A stretch of 64,000 nucleotides of DNA from Burkholderia sp. GAS332 (GTDB taxonomy: Bacteria; Pseudomonadota; Gammaproteobacteria; Burkholderiales; Burkholderiaceae), in NCBI GenBank assembly GCA_900142905.1, contig FSRV01000002.1, positions 3,596,001-3,660,000 of the forward strand. The letters are read 5' to 3'. Shown here one piece after another: positions 54,583-63,466 of the stretch (positions are counted from its first letter, which is position 1; the number at the start of each line of letters is the position of its first letter). Position numbers and translations under genes: made by a program. The notes under the pieces are model-generated. The model saw only the letters and a program-made list of their open reading frames with translations. It was not told the origin of the DNA and did no database searches.

Positions 54583-54878
54583 TCGTTCAGGTGGCAGAAC
54601 GTGCGGTCCTAGGGAAAACGTCGGTGCGCAGCGGAACCTGTTTGCGTGGCCTCCCTAAGCCGAGCGCAGCCAGTCTGCGGCTCGCGATGCCGACAACATC
54701 GGGTTGTATCGTATCCTTGTTCACCAGGCAAGCGCAAAGGCAGGAATAGCGCATTGCAATGAGCGTATGGACACTATTTGCAGGTCGGTTGACGATTCTT
54801 GACCCTTCACGCGCGGATTCTTGCCTTGCTGGCCGCCCTTACCGACCATTCCCCGCCCTTTTGTATCCGGAGCGTTTT

Positions 54879-55550
54879 ATGTATATGCCTGCCCATTTTG
54901 AAGAGAACCGCCCAGAGGTTCTCCACCGACTGATCGCCGACCAGCCGTTCGGCGCGCTGATTACCCACGGGCCAAATGGGCTCGATGCGAATCATTTGCC
55001 GTTCGAGTTCGACGCGAAGCTAGTCCCCGGGGGTGGCGACGCGCAGCCCGCCCACAGCCACGGCATCCTCCGCGCCCACGTCGCCCGTGCCAACCCTGTC
55101 TGGCAGGAAGTCGCCGCCAACCCGGAAACCCTCGTCATTTTCCAGGGCCCGGCCGCCTACATCTCGCCGACCTGGTATCCGAGCAAGCACGAGACGCATC
55201 GTCAGGTGCCGACTTACAACTATATGGTGGTGCACGCGCACGGCCGGATCACCGTGCGCGACGACGAGGCGTTCGTGCGCGGCCTGGTCGCGCGGCTCAC
55301 ACGCAAGATGGAAGCGGGCGAACCGGTGCCGTGGAAGATGGGCGACGCACCGGCCGACTATATCGCCCAGATGCTGGGGGCGATCGTCGGTCTCGAGATC
55401 GAGGTCACGCGACTGGTCGGCAAGTGGAAACTCGGCCAGAACAAGGAAGCCGCCGACCGGCGCGGCGCGGCCGACGCCCTGCTGGCGCGTACCAGTGACG
55501 AACAGCAGGCAGTCGGCCAGGCCATGCTGGACGCGCCGCCTGCGTTCTGA
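54879..55550 (+). CDS. PaiB-type FMN-binding negative transcriptional regulator
   Basis: It has 223 residues from MYMPAHFEENRPEVLHRLIA; the frame upstream is probably untranslated because the family starts at this motif. The FMN-binding split-barrel fold is recognisable in FGALITHGPNGLDANHLPFE, HGILRAHVARANPVWQE, LVIFQGPAAYISPTWYPSKH and VPTYNYMVVHAHGRI. The C-terminal QMLGAIVGLEIEVTRLVGKW, KLGQNKEAADRRG is the PaiB signature. PaiB was named in Bacillus as a repressor of sporulation and protease genes; here it may instead be a flavin-binding enzyme. Confidence 0.88.
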   Translation: MYMPAHFEENRPEVLHRLIADQPFGALITHGPNGLDANHLPFEFDAKLVPGGGDAQPAHSHGILRAHVARANPVWQEVAANPETLVIFQGPAAYISPTWYPSKHETHRQVPTYNYMVVHAHGRITVRDDEAFVRGLVARLTRKMEAGEPVPWKMGDAPADYIAQMLGAIVGLEIEVTRLVGKWKLGQNKEAADRRGAADALLARTSDEQQAVGQAMLDAPPAF

Positions 55551-55591
55551 GCCTGATTGCTCAACAGTCGTAGCGCGGCACAAAAACATTC

Positions 55592-55622
55592 TTGACCTTC
55601 CCATCATGGGAAGGTCAATACT
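55592..55622 (+). promoter_or_regulatory. CueR-type (MerR family) copper promoter of copA
   Basis: TTGACC (55,592-55,597) and AATACT (55,617-55,622) are 19 bases apart, the over-long spacer typical of MerR-family activators. Within it GACCTTCCC and GGGAAGGTC form a perfect dyad around ATCAT (55,594-55,616). This is the form of the CueR site at copA. No cueR gene lies in the window, so the activator must be encoded elsewhere. Confidence 0.85.
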
Positions 55623-55665
55623 CGGTTCATGATGCGGCCTGATGCCGTTACGAGCCTTGCCTACC

Positions 55666-58302
55666 ATGACCGAACTTGCCACGCCGCGGCGTCCCGCGGA
55701 CGCTACACCCCCCAGCACCACTGAACTCGACATCGGCGGGATGACCTGCGCGTCGTGCGCAATGCGCGTCGAGAAGGCGCTGGCCAAAGTGCCGGGCGTC
55801 ACGCGCGCGTCGGTGAATCTCGCCACCGAAAAAGCCAGCATCGACAGCGACGCTGCCGTCGGCCGTGAAACGCTCGTCAACGCTGTACGCAAGGCGGGCT
55901 ACGAAGCCACACCTTCGGCGCGCCAGGACGTCGCACAGGCGCAAACGCCGCACGCCACCGAACTCGCGATCGGCGGGATGACCTGCGCTTCGTGCGCGAT
56001 GCGCGTCGAAAAGGCACTCGCGAAGGTGCCGGGTGTCGCGAGCGTGTCGGTGAATCTGGCGACCGAAACGGCAACCGTCAATCCAAACGACGCGGCCTCG
56101 GGCGCAGGCGCCGACACCGACGCGCTGATCGCAGCCGTCAAGAAAGCCGGTTACGAGGCGACGCTGATGGCGCCGCCAGACGCACCGGCGTCCGTCGCCG
56201 ACACTGCCGCCCTTGCCACCGCCGCGGACAGCAAACGCAACCAGACCCGCCGCGAACTGGCGGCCGTACTCGCCTCCGCCGTGCTGACGCTGCCGCTCGT
56301 CCTGCCGATGGTCGGTGAATGGTTCGGCTTGCACGCGATGCTTTCGCCGTGGCTGCAACTCGCCCTCGCCTCGGTTGTGCAGTTCGTGTTTGGCGCGCGC
56401 TTCTATCGCGCGGCCTACCGTGCGGTGCGGGCCGGCGCCGGGAACATGGACTTGCTGGTGGCGCTCGGCACGTCGGCGGCCTATGGCATCAGCGTCTATG
56501 AGTTGGCGACCCATCCGGGCGACATGGCGCATCTGTATTTCGAAGCGTCGGCGGTGGTGATTACGCTGGTGCGCTTCGGTAAATGGCTCGAGGCGCGCGC
56601 CAAGCGCCAGACCACGGATGCGATCCGCGCACTCAACGCGCTGCGCCCCGACCGCGCGCGAATTCGCGTCGGCGCGGACGAACGTGAAGTACCGCTCGCG
56701 CAAGTACGGGTCGGCACGGTGGTGATCGTGCGTCCCGGCGAACGCGTGCCGGTCGACGGCACGGTGCTCGAAGGCCGCACTCATATCGACGAATCGCTGA
56801 TTACCGGCGAAAGTCTCCCTGTGCCGAAGCAGGCCGCCGATCCGGTCACCGCGGGTTCGATTAACGGCGAAGGCGCGATTGCGGTGACGACCACCGCGAT
56901 CGGCGCGGAAACGACCCTCGCACGAATCATCCGCCTCGTGGAAAGCGCGCAGGCCGAGAAGGCGCCGATCCAACGACTGGTCGACCGCGTCAGCGAAATT
57001 TTCGTGCCGGCGATTCTGGCGATTGCCGCGCTCACGCTGGTGGGCTGGCTGATTGCCGGCGCGGGTGGGGAAACTGCCATTCTGAATGCGGTCGCCGTGC
57101 TGGTGATCGCGTGCCCGTGTGCACTCGGACTGGCGACGCCCGCGGCCATCATGGCGGGCACCGGCGTCGCCGCGCGGCGCGGTGTACTGATCAAGGACGC
57201 CGAGGCGCTGGAAACCGCGCATCGGGTGACTATCGTCGCGTTCGATAAAACCGGCACGCTGACGCTCGGGCAACCGTCGGTGACGACTTTCGAGGCGATC
57301 GGCGACATCGGGCGCGACGAGGCCATGGCGCTCGCCGCAGCCGTCCAGCGGCATAGCGATCATCCGTTGGCGCGGGCAGTGGTGAAGGCGTATGAAGCGG
57401 CACAAGCGGGCAATCTGCGAGACGACACAGCGGTTACGGACTCGTCGGCGAATGGCGGCATCGATGCGCTGGTCGATAGCGCGCTGGGCGCTTCTGCTTC
57501 TGCTTCAGTCGCGAAGGTTGCAACACTGACGGCAAGCGCCGCGCGCGCGGTACCCGGGCGCGGCGTCGAAGCCGACATGAACGGCCGCACCTTGGCGCTC
57601 GGCAGCACGCGCTGGCTCAACGAACTCGGCATCCCGTTACCGCCGCGACTCGCCGAGCGCGCCAAACAGCTCGAAGCGGCCGGCAACACGGTCTCCTGGC
57701 TGATGCAGCGCGCGCCGCTTGCACCTATCGCGCTCGCACTGATCGCCTTCGGCGACACCGTCAAACCAACCGCCCGCGCCGCCGTCGAACGGCTCGCCCA
57801 AATGGGCATCAAAAGCGTGCTCGTCACCGGCGACAACCACGGCAGTGCAGCGAGCGTCGCCGAGGCGCTCGGCATCGCCGAATTCCATGCCGAAGTCCTA
57901 CCCGACGACAAAGCCCGCGTGATCCGCGACCTGAAGATCCGCAGCGCCGGTATCGTCGCGATGGTCGGAGACGGCATCAACGACGCCCCCGCGCTCGCAG
58001 CCGCCGACATCGGCATCGCCATGGCGACCGGCACCGACGTCGCGATGCAGGCGGCCGGCATCACGCTGATGCGCGGTGACCCGGCGCTGGTGGCCGACGC
58101 CATCGACATTTCGCGCAGGACCTGGCGCAAGATCCAGCAGAACCTGTTCTGGGCGTTCGTCTACAACCTGATCGGTATTCCGCTCGCCGCCTTCGGCTTG
58201 CTGAACCCGATGCTGGCCGGCGCGGCGATGGCGTTTTCGAGCGTCAGCGTCGTGACCAATGCGCTCCTGCTGCGCACCTGGCGAGGCGCGTCGGCACGGT
58301 GA
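55666..58302 (+). CDS. copA: Copper-translocating P1B-type ATPase
   Basis: It exports Cu(I) from the cytoplasm with ATP. It has 878 residues from [13 protein letters not shown] (an ATG eight codons upstream at 55,642 is possible). There are two N-terminal metal-binding HMA domains, each with [16 protein letters not shown] (about 18-85 and 100-175). The P-type core has the metal site [11 protein letters not shown] in the sixth helix, the phosphorylation motif [10 protein letters not shown], the His-Pro motif [10 protein letters not shown], the TGES phosphatase loop and [20 protein letters not shown]. The CPC motif and the CueR-type promoter agree on copper/silver. The nucleotide-binding domain has a small Ala/Ser-rich insertion (about 590-630). 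Confidence 0.95.
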   Translation: MTELATPRRPADATPPSTTELDIGGMTCASCAMRVEKALAKVPGVTRASVNLATEKASIDSDAAVGRETLVNAVRKAGYEATPSARQDVAQAQTPHATELAIGGMTCASCAMRVEKALAKVPGVASVSVNLATETATVNPNDAASGAGADTDALIAAVKKAGYEATLMAPPDAPASVADTAALATAADSKRNQTRRELAAVLASAVLTLPLVLPMVGEWFGLHAMLSPWLQLALASVVQFVFGARFYRAAYRAVRAGAGNMDLLVALGTSAAYGISVYELATHPGDMAHLYFEASAVVITLVRFGKWLEARAKRQTTDAIRALNALRPDRARIRVGADEREVPLAQVRVGTVVIVRPGERVPVDGTVLEGRTHIDESLITGESLPVPKQAADPVTAGSINGEGAIAVTTTAIGAETTLARIIRLVESAQAEKAPIQRLVDRVSEIFVPAILAIAALTLVGWLIAGAGGETAILNAVAVLVIACPCALGLATPAAIMAGTGVAARRGVLIKDAEALETAHRVTIVAFDKTGTLTLGQPSVTTFEAIGDIGRDEAMALAAAVQRHSDHPLARAVVKAYEAAQAGNLRDDTAVTDSSANGGIDALVDSALGASASASVAKVATLTASAARAVPGRGVEADMNGRTLALGSTRWLNELGIPLPPRLAERAKQLEAAGNTVSWLMQRAPLAPIALALIAFGDTVKPTARAAVERLAQMGIKSVLVTGDNHGSAASVAEALGIAEFHAEVLPDDKARVIRDLKIRSAGIVAMVGDGINDAPALAAADIGIAMATGTDVAMQAAGITLMRGDPALVADAIDISRRTWRKIQQNLFWAFVYNLIGIPLAAFGLLNPMLAGAAMAFSSVSVVTNALLLRTWRGASAR

Positions 58303-58344
58303 CGATATATACGTCGCTATATTACGTAAAGCTTACGAAAACGC

Positions 58345-58371
58345 TAAAGATATGGGTAAATCGGCCGTAAT
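58345..58371 (+). promoter_or_regulatory. FliA (sigma28) type promoter of the chemoreceptor gene
   Basis: TAAAGATA (58,345-58,352), 11 bases, then GCCGTAAT (58,364-58,371) fits the flagellar sigma28 consensus TAAAGTTT-N11-GCCGATAA at 11 of 16 positions with exact spacing and an intact GCCG. Chemoreceptor genes are usual targets of this sigma factor. Confidence 0.72.
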
Positions 58372-58383
58372 CCTGACATAGGT

Positions 58384-58409
58384 GTAAACCATGCATTCGC
58401 ATGGTTTAC
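58384..58409 (+). promoter_or_regulatory. Perfect 11-bp hairpin at the predicted 5' end of the chemoreceptor mRNA
   Basis: GTAAACCATGC (58,384-58,394) and GCATGGTTTAC (58,399-58,409) pair completely around ATTC. It starts about 12 bases after the -10 element of the FliA-type promoter, so it would be the first structure in the transcript, 32 bases before the ATG. It could protect the mRNA end or be a DNA-binding dyad. There is no T run, so it is not a terminator. Confidence 0.6.
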
Positions 58410-58441
58410 GCGTCACATGTCTCTCCTTACTCCGAACGCCC

Positions 58442-60415
58442 ATGGAATTTCTCTCTTTGCGCCGCGCCAGCGTCGGCGCCCGACTTGCCGTGCTCTCGTG
58501 CGTGCTGGTGGCATTGATTTTCGCCGCCTTTACATGGGCGCTCACACGCACTGCCGGCAAGCAGGTCAGCGATCAGGTGCTTGAGCGCATCGCCGATAAG
58601 GACCGCTCGATCGCCGCGATGATCACGCTATTCGACAAGGCGCTGTCGTCCGAAGTCGATCGCTCGATGTCGCTTTTCGCGAGCTTCCTGCCCACCGGCT
58701 TCACGCTCGACGACACCCAGAAAGTCGACATCAACGGCGTCGCCACCCCGACCCTCAGGGCCGGCGACAAAGTCCTCAACATGGACTTCTCGATTCCCGA
58801 CCAGTTTCTCGAACGCAGCGGCGCGGTCGCCACCGTATTCGCGCGTAGCGGCGACGATTTCGTCCGCGTGACGACGTCGCTGAAGAAACAGGACGGCTCG
58901 CGCGCCATCGGCACGCTGCTCGATCGCAAGGCGCCAGCGTATGCGCTGATCCTCGCGAACAAATCCTATACGGGACTGGCCGCGCTCTTCGGCAAGCGTT
59001 TGATTACGCAATATCAGCCGATCACAGATGCGAGCGGTCGCGTGATCGGCGCGCTTTTCGTCGGCGTGAACGTGGACAAGGAGATCCAGTCGGTTGAAGA
59101 CGGCATCAGCAAACTCAAAATCGGCGACAGCGGTTACTACTTCGTGCTCAATGCGTCGAAGGGCGCGGATCGCGGCAAGCTGATCGTGCATCCGGCCGCC
59201 GCCGGTCAGAACGCGGACAACGCGAACGCGCCGTATCAGCAAATGCTGGACATGAAGGAAGGTCAGCTCGAATTCAACTCCGCCGATGCGACGCTCGGCG
59301 AGCGCAACGCGCGCGACAAATTCGTGTCGTTCATCACCGTGCCGCAATGGCAATGGCTGGTGGGCGGCGTCGCGCCGCGCGACGAGGTGATGGCGGATGT
59401 CATCACAACGCGCAATGAATTCCTGCTGATCGGTTTTGCGCTGGTCGGCGTGTTCGCGATCGTGTTCCTGATCGCCGTGCGCCGCCTCGTGAGCCGTCCG
59501 CTCGATGAAGCCGCGAAGGCGTCCGAGCGCTTCGCGTCAGGCGATCTGAGCGTACGTGTGTTCAAGGGGGCGAACGCGCGTGCCGACGAAATTGGCCGCC
59601 TGATGCAGTCCATCGACGGCATCGGCGAAGGCCTCGCGCGTATTGTTTCGCAAGTGCGCAATGCGTCGACGGATATGTCGGAAGGCACCGAAAAGATCGC
59701 GACCGGCAGCGGCAACATCGCGGCGCGCATTGCCACGCAGGCGAGCAGCCTCGAAGAAACGGCGGCCAGCATGGAACAGATCACGTCGACCGTGCAGCAG
59801 AACGCCGACCATGCCGCGCAGGCCAATACGCTCGTCACCCATGCCGCGGATGCCGCGCTCGAAGGTGGCCGCGCCGTCGAACGCGTGGTCTCGACGATGG
59901 GTGAGATCAGCCGCTCGTCGCAGAAGATCGCTGAGATCACCAGCGTGATCGAAGGCATCGCGTTCCAGACCAATATCCTCGCGCTGAATGCTGCCGTCGA
60001 AGCGGCGCGTGCGGGCGAGCACGGCAGGGGCTTTGCGGTGGTCGCGTCGGAAGTACGCGCGCTCGCGCAGCGCAGTGCAGTTTCGGTGAAGGAGATCGAA
60101 GGCCTGATCGCCGCCTCCACGGCGACCGTTCAAAGCGGCTTCCGGATTGCTGAGGAAGCCAGCTCGACGATGCAGGGCATCGTTCAACAGGTCGGCCAGG
60201 TTCGCGCGATCATGGCGGAGATCAGCGTTGCCTCGCGCGAGCAATCGGGTGGCATCGAACAGGTCAACCTTGCTGTCACGCAAATCGGTGAGGCGACCCA
60301 GCAAAATGCGACGATCGTCGGCGAAGCGGAACTCGCGGCGGCCGAGTTGCGCGATCAGGCTGCACGACTTGCGCAGGTGGTGAGCGTGTTCAAACTGGAA
60401 GCCGGGCGGGATTGA
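58442..60415 (+). CDS. Methyl-accepting chemotaxis protein with periplasmic Cache domain
   Basis: It has 657 residues from MEFLSLRRASVGARLA. The first membrane helix lies at about 17-37. A long periplasmic sensor (about 38-318) of the Cache_3-Cache_2 kind has FARSGDDFVRVTTSLKKQDG, QYQPITDASGRVIGALFVGV and GDSGYYFVLNASKGADRGKL. The second helix (about 320-342) leads to a HAMP domain. The signalling hairpin has the conserved IAFQTNILALNAAVEAARAG and EHGRGFAVVASEVRALAQRS. There is no C-terminal NWETF-type tail, so CheR/CheB tethering is not expected. Ligand unknown. It has its own FliA-type promoter. Confidence 0.93.
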   Translation: MEFLSLRRASVGARLAVLSCVLVALIFAAFTWALTRTAGKQVSDQVLERIADKDRSIAAMITLFDKALSSEVDRSMSLFASFLPTGFTLDDTQKVDINGVATPTLRAGDKVLNMDFSIPDQFLERSGAVATVFARSGDDFVRVTTSLKKQDGSRAIGTLLDRKAPAYALILANKSYTGLAALFGKRLITQYQPITDASGRVIGALFVGVNVDKEIQSVEDGISKLKIGDSGYYFVLNASKGADRGKLIVHPAAAGQNADNANAPYQQMLDMKEGQLEFNSADATLGERNARDKFVSFITVPQWQWLVGGVAPRDEVMADVITTRNEFLLIGFALVGVFAIVFLIAVRRLVSRPLDEAAKASERFASGDLSVRVFKGANARADEIGRLMQSIDGIGEGLARIVSQVRNASTDMSEGTEKIATGSGNIAARIATQASSLEETAASMEQITSTVQQNADHAAQANTLVTHAADAALEGGRAVERVVSTMGEISRSSQKIAEITSVIEGIAFQTNILALNAAVEAARAGEHGRGFAVVASEVRALAQRSAVSVKEIEGLIAASTATVQSGFRIAEEASSTMQGIVQQVGQVRAIMAEISVASREQSGGIEQVNLAVTQIGEATQQNATIVGEAELAAAELRDQAARLAQVVSVFKLEAGRD

Positions 60416-60431
60416 CGTGTAGCGTTCGTTT

Positions 60432-60480
60432 GTAACGGCGAAGCGGGTGGCCGCCCCGCCACCGTCAATGCCGCCGTTAC
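60432..60480. other. Large inverted repeat between convergent genes
   Basis: GTAACGGCG (60,432-60,440) pairs with CGCCGTTAC (60,472-60,480), and the GC-rich inner part can pair further. It lies between the stops of the chemoreceptor and the glutathione S-transferase gene. It could end transcription in both directions, but neither side has a T run. Confidence 0.4.
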
Positions 60481-60529
60481 CGGCAACGGTGATCGCAAAG
60501 GCAGTGGCCATGGCGATGCCGCGCCGTCA

Positions 60530-61183
60530 TCAAAACTCGACGTCCAGTTCGTCGATTTCCTCCACTTCCTGCTGCGCGTCCGCGATCCACTGCTGCATTT
60601 CGGGCAGCGCCATGATGCGCTGCCCATAGTCGACAATCTCGGGATCCAGCTTCACGTCGTAGGTAACGAAACGCGTCACCACCGGCGCGTACATCGCATC
60701 CGCCGCGCTACGCTCGCCGAACAGAAACGGCCCGCCGTACTGCTTCAGGCACTCGCTCCAGATCGTTACGATGCGGTCGATATCCGATTGCGCCCGCGCC
60801 CACACCTTGAAGCCCGGAAAATGCGCTTTCAGATTCATCGGCAACGCCGAGCGTAGCGAACCAAAACCCGAATGCATCTCGCCGCAAATCGAGCGGCAAT
60901 GCGCTCGCGCGCGGACGTCTTTCGGCAACAGCGCCGCTACCGGCTTCAACTCGTTCAGGTATTCGGCGATCGCCATGGTGTCCCAGATCTTGATGTCATC
61001 ATGAAAGAGACACGGCACCAGGATCGACGGTGACAGCAGCAGCAATTCGGCGCGCGCAGCGGGATCGTCGATCGGCATCACGATCTCTTCGAACGGCAGG
61101 CCACTGAATTTAGTCAGCAACCAACCGCGTAGCGACCACGACGAATAATTCTTGCTGCTGATAGTGAGCGTGGTTTTCGTCAT
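60530..61183 (-). CDS. Glutathione S-transferase family protein
   Basis: It has 217 residues. The N-terminal thioredoxin-like domain has LTISSKNYSSWSLRGWLLTK, with Ser residues in the glutathione-activating region, and SILVPCLFHDDIKIWDTMAI, AEYLNEL at the glutathione-binding site. An all-helical C-terminal domain has MHSGFGSLRSALPMNL and FLFGERSAADAMYAPVVTRF. It resembles bacterial zeta/YfcF-like GSTs. The substrate is unknown. It is divergent from the PHB depolymerase gene. Confidence 0.88.
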   Translation of the reverse strand: MTKTTLTISSKNYSSWSLRGWLLTKFSGLPFEEIVMPIDDPAARAELLLLSPSILVPCLFHDDIKIWDTMAIAEYLNELKPVAALLPKDVRARAHCRSICGEMHSGFGSLRSALPMNLKAHFPGFKVWARAQSDIDRIVTIWSECLKQYGGPFLFGERSAADAMYAPVVTRFVTYDVKLDPEIVDYGQRIMALPEMQQWIADAQQEVEEIDELDVEF

Positions 61184-61401
61184 ACGTTTCTCCTCCAGAT
61201 GAGGCGTTCAGCCGACGCCGACGATGCGCGTGCACGTTGCCGTGCGCGGACGCACCAAAGCGCGGCAATTTCGGCCCGCTCCCATGACTCGCGCAAATGC
61301 TATGCCAACGTGCAGGGACGGTTGCGCCAGTACGACTGCATGATTGGCACATGACTTGCCTCTATTCGGGTTCCTTCCTTTCCTGCACTCGTGCGAAGGT
61401 T

Positions 61402-62850
61402 ATGAACCTGTTCGCATATCCCACATACCAGGCTTTCGCCGACATGATGCTGCCGATACGGCACGGCGCCGCGCTGGTGAATCATTCGCTCGACGCCTGG
61501 CCCGCGTTTGGCGACACGTCGCATGGGCGCTCGATACGCGCGGCCTGCGAGTTGCTGACCCTCGCTGGACTCACACCCGTCAGGCCGCCGTTCGGCATCG
61601 ATAGCGTGGTGACGGAAGGCAAGCCCGCGCGGATCATCGAGGAAGTCGCAGCGCACACGCCGTTCTGTTCGCTGCTGCATTTCCGTAAGGACACCACGCT
61701 TTCGCATCCGCAACCGCGCGTGCTGGTGATCTCCCCCATGTCCGGCCACTTCGCGACGTTGCTGCGCGGCACCGTGCGCACGATGCTGGCCGAACACGAC
61801 GTCTACATCACCGATTGGCACAACCCGCGAGACGTGCCGCTGAGCCAGGGCCGTTTCGGCTTCAACGAATTCGTGCAGCATGTGATCGACTTCACCGAAA
61901 CGATCGGACCAGGCGCGCATCTGCTGGCGGTGTGTCAACCGACGGTCGCCGCTTTGGCCGCGGTCGCGTTAATGGCCGCCGACGATAACCCCGCGCAGCC
62001 CGCCAGCATGACGCTAATGGCGGGCCCGCTCGACACGCGCATCAACCCGACGCGCGTCAACGAACTGGCAAAGAGCAAGCCGATCGAGTGGTTCGAGCAG
62101 AACCTGATCAGCGCGGTGCCGTTCGGTTTTGCGGGCGCGCACCGTCGCGTGTATCCCGGCTTCGTGCAACTGACCGCATTTATGTCGATGAACCTCGATC
62201 GCCATCTCGACTCGTTCGAGAACATGCATTACGAACGCGCCAAAGGCGATCCGGCGAAAGCCGACACGATCCGCACTTTCTACGAAGAATACTTCGCGAC
62301 GATGGACCTGACGGCCGATTTCTATCTGGAGACCGTCGATACGGTTTTTCAGCGGCATGCGCTGCCGTTGCATGAGCTCGAGGTGGAGGGACGGCTAGTG
62401 GAGCCTTCGAAGATTCGCCGCACTGCGCTGCTGACCGTGGAAGGCGAAAAGGACGATATCTGCGCAGTGGGGCAGACGCTCGCCGCGCAGGATATGTGCG
62501 ACAAGTTACGGCCGTATCTGAAGACGCATCATGTGCAAACCGGTGTGGGGCACTATGGCGTGTTTAATGGGCATCGGTGGGAGCGGCAGATTTATCCACG
62601 CGTGCGAGCCGTGATTTACGACAACGAACCGCGTGCGGTGGTCGTCAGTTCGCGGGCTCGCACGATTCAGCCGATGTCGGTCGCCGCGGCTTCTGAAGTG
62701 ACGGCGGCAGCGCCGGCTGCGGCGGCGGTGGTCGACGTCGAAATAGATACCGGCGCGACTACTGCCGCGCCGAATGGAACCGGCTCCGCCGCCAAGCCGC
62801 AGCAGGAGGCGTCACGGGCGCCGCGCCGGCGGCCACCCGCGACGCAATAG
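61402..62850 (+). CDS. phaZ: Intracellular poly(3-hydroxybutyrate) depolymerase
   Basis: It mobilises stored PHB granules. It has 482 residues from MNLFAYPTYQAFADMMLPIR; about 60 residues are more than usual because of an Ala/Pro/Thr-rich tail after about residue 425. The alpha/beta-hydrolase core has PRVLVISPMSGHFATLLRGT, ITDWHNPRDVPLSQGRFGFN, and the nucleophile in HLLAVCQPTVAAL, where Cys replaces the lipase-box Ser as in Ralstonia-type intracellular depolymerases. Further on are TVEGEKDDICAVGQT and the catalytic His region VGHYGVFNGHRWERQIYPRV. It indicates a PHB-storing organism. Confidence 0.92.
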   Translation: MNLFAYPTYQAFADMMLPIRHGAALVNHSLDAWPAFGDTSHGRSIRAACELLTLAGLTPVRPPFGIDSVVTEGKPARIIEEVAAHTPFCSLLHFRKDTTLSHPQPRVLVISPMSGHFATLLRGTVRTMLAEHDVYITDWHNPRDVPLSQGRFGFNEFVQHVIDFTETIGPGAHLLAVCQPTVAALAAVALMAADDNPAQPASMTLMAGPLDTRINPTRVNELAKSKPIEWFEQNLISAVPFGFAGAHRRVYPGFVQLTAFMSMNLDRHLDSFENMHYERAKGDPAKADTIRTFYEEYFATMDLTADFYLETVDTVFQRHALPLHELEVEGRLVEPSKIRRTALLTVEGEKDDICAVGQTLAAQDMCDKLRPYLKTHHVQTGVGHYGVFNGHRWERQIYPRVRAVIYDNEPRAVVVSSRARTIQPMSVAAASEVTAAAPAAAAVVDVEIDTGATTAAPNGTGSAAKPQQEASRAPRRRPPATQ

Positions 62851-62854
62851 TGAG

Positions 62855-63289
62855 TCAAGCCGCGACACTCTTCCACGGCTGCACCGCCGGGACTTCGCAC
62901 GGACCTTCGACTTCGATCGACTTGAAGTCGGCCGGCGATACGATTTCGATGTACTCCATATCTTCTGAGTAATCGAACAGATAGTGGACGATGCCCGGCG
63001 CCTGATGCACGCAATCGCCGGCGGCGACGAGCGTCTCCTTGTCGCCGTACATAAAGCGCGCCCAGCCCTTCAGCATGATCACAATGTGGAAGTCGGCCTC
63101 ATGGCGGTGCCAACCGGTGCCTTGCTCTGGTGCGTGATTCGCCTTGACGAGTTGCGCGAGCACCTTGCCGCCGGTTGCTTGCGCGATGCCTAAATCACGG
63201 TAGAGAAAAAAGTCGCGTAGGCCCTGATCCACATAGGACGTGTCTTGCGGACGGACATGGCTGAACTGCGTGGCGAATTCGGTGGACAT
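62855..63289 (-). CDS. Cupin-domain protein
   Basis: It has 144 residues from MSTEFATQFSHVRPQDTSYV. A single cupin barrel has GWHRHEADFHIVIMLKGWAR, where the His residues would bind a metal, and AAGDCVHQAPGIVHYLFDYS. It could be a small dioxygenase-like or sensing protein; the substrate is unknown. A longer frame to 63,418 has an atypical N-terminus and is not used. It converges on phaZ with only four bases between the stops. Confidence 0.85.
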   Translation of the reverse strand: MSTEFATQFSHVRPQDTSYVDQGLRDFFLYRDLGIAQATGGKVLAQLVKANHAPEQGTGWHRHEADFHIVIMLKGWARFMYGDKETLVAAGDCVHQAPGIVHYLFDYSEDMEYIEIVSPADFKSIEVEGPCEVPAVQPWKSVAA

Positions 63290-63466
63290 GATCGCGCTCC
63301 TGGAGAGTGAGCCGGCAGTTGAAAACGACGCGTTGGAGCGTCGGTTGCAAGCATCAAGCGGGCCAGTTTGGGGGGGGCTTTGCGTTACCTGAAGGCGATC
63401 AGGCTGAGGACGCACCACGAATTACGTGGCGCGTTTTGTTTCAATCGCTTCCGTTGTTGGGGACCG

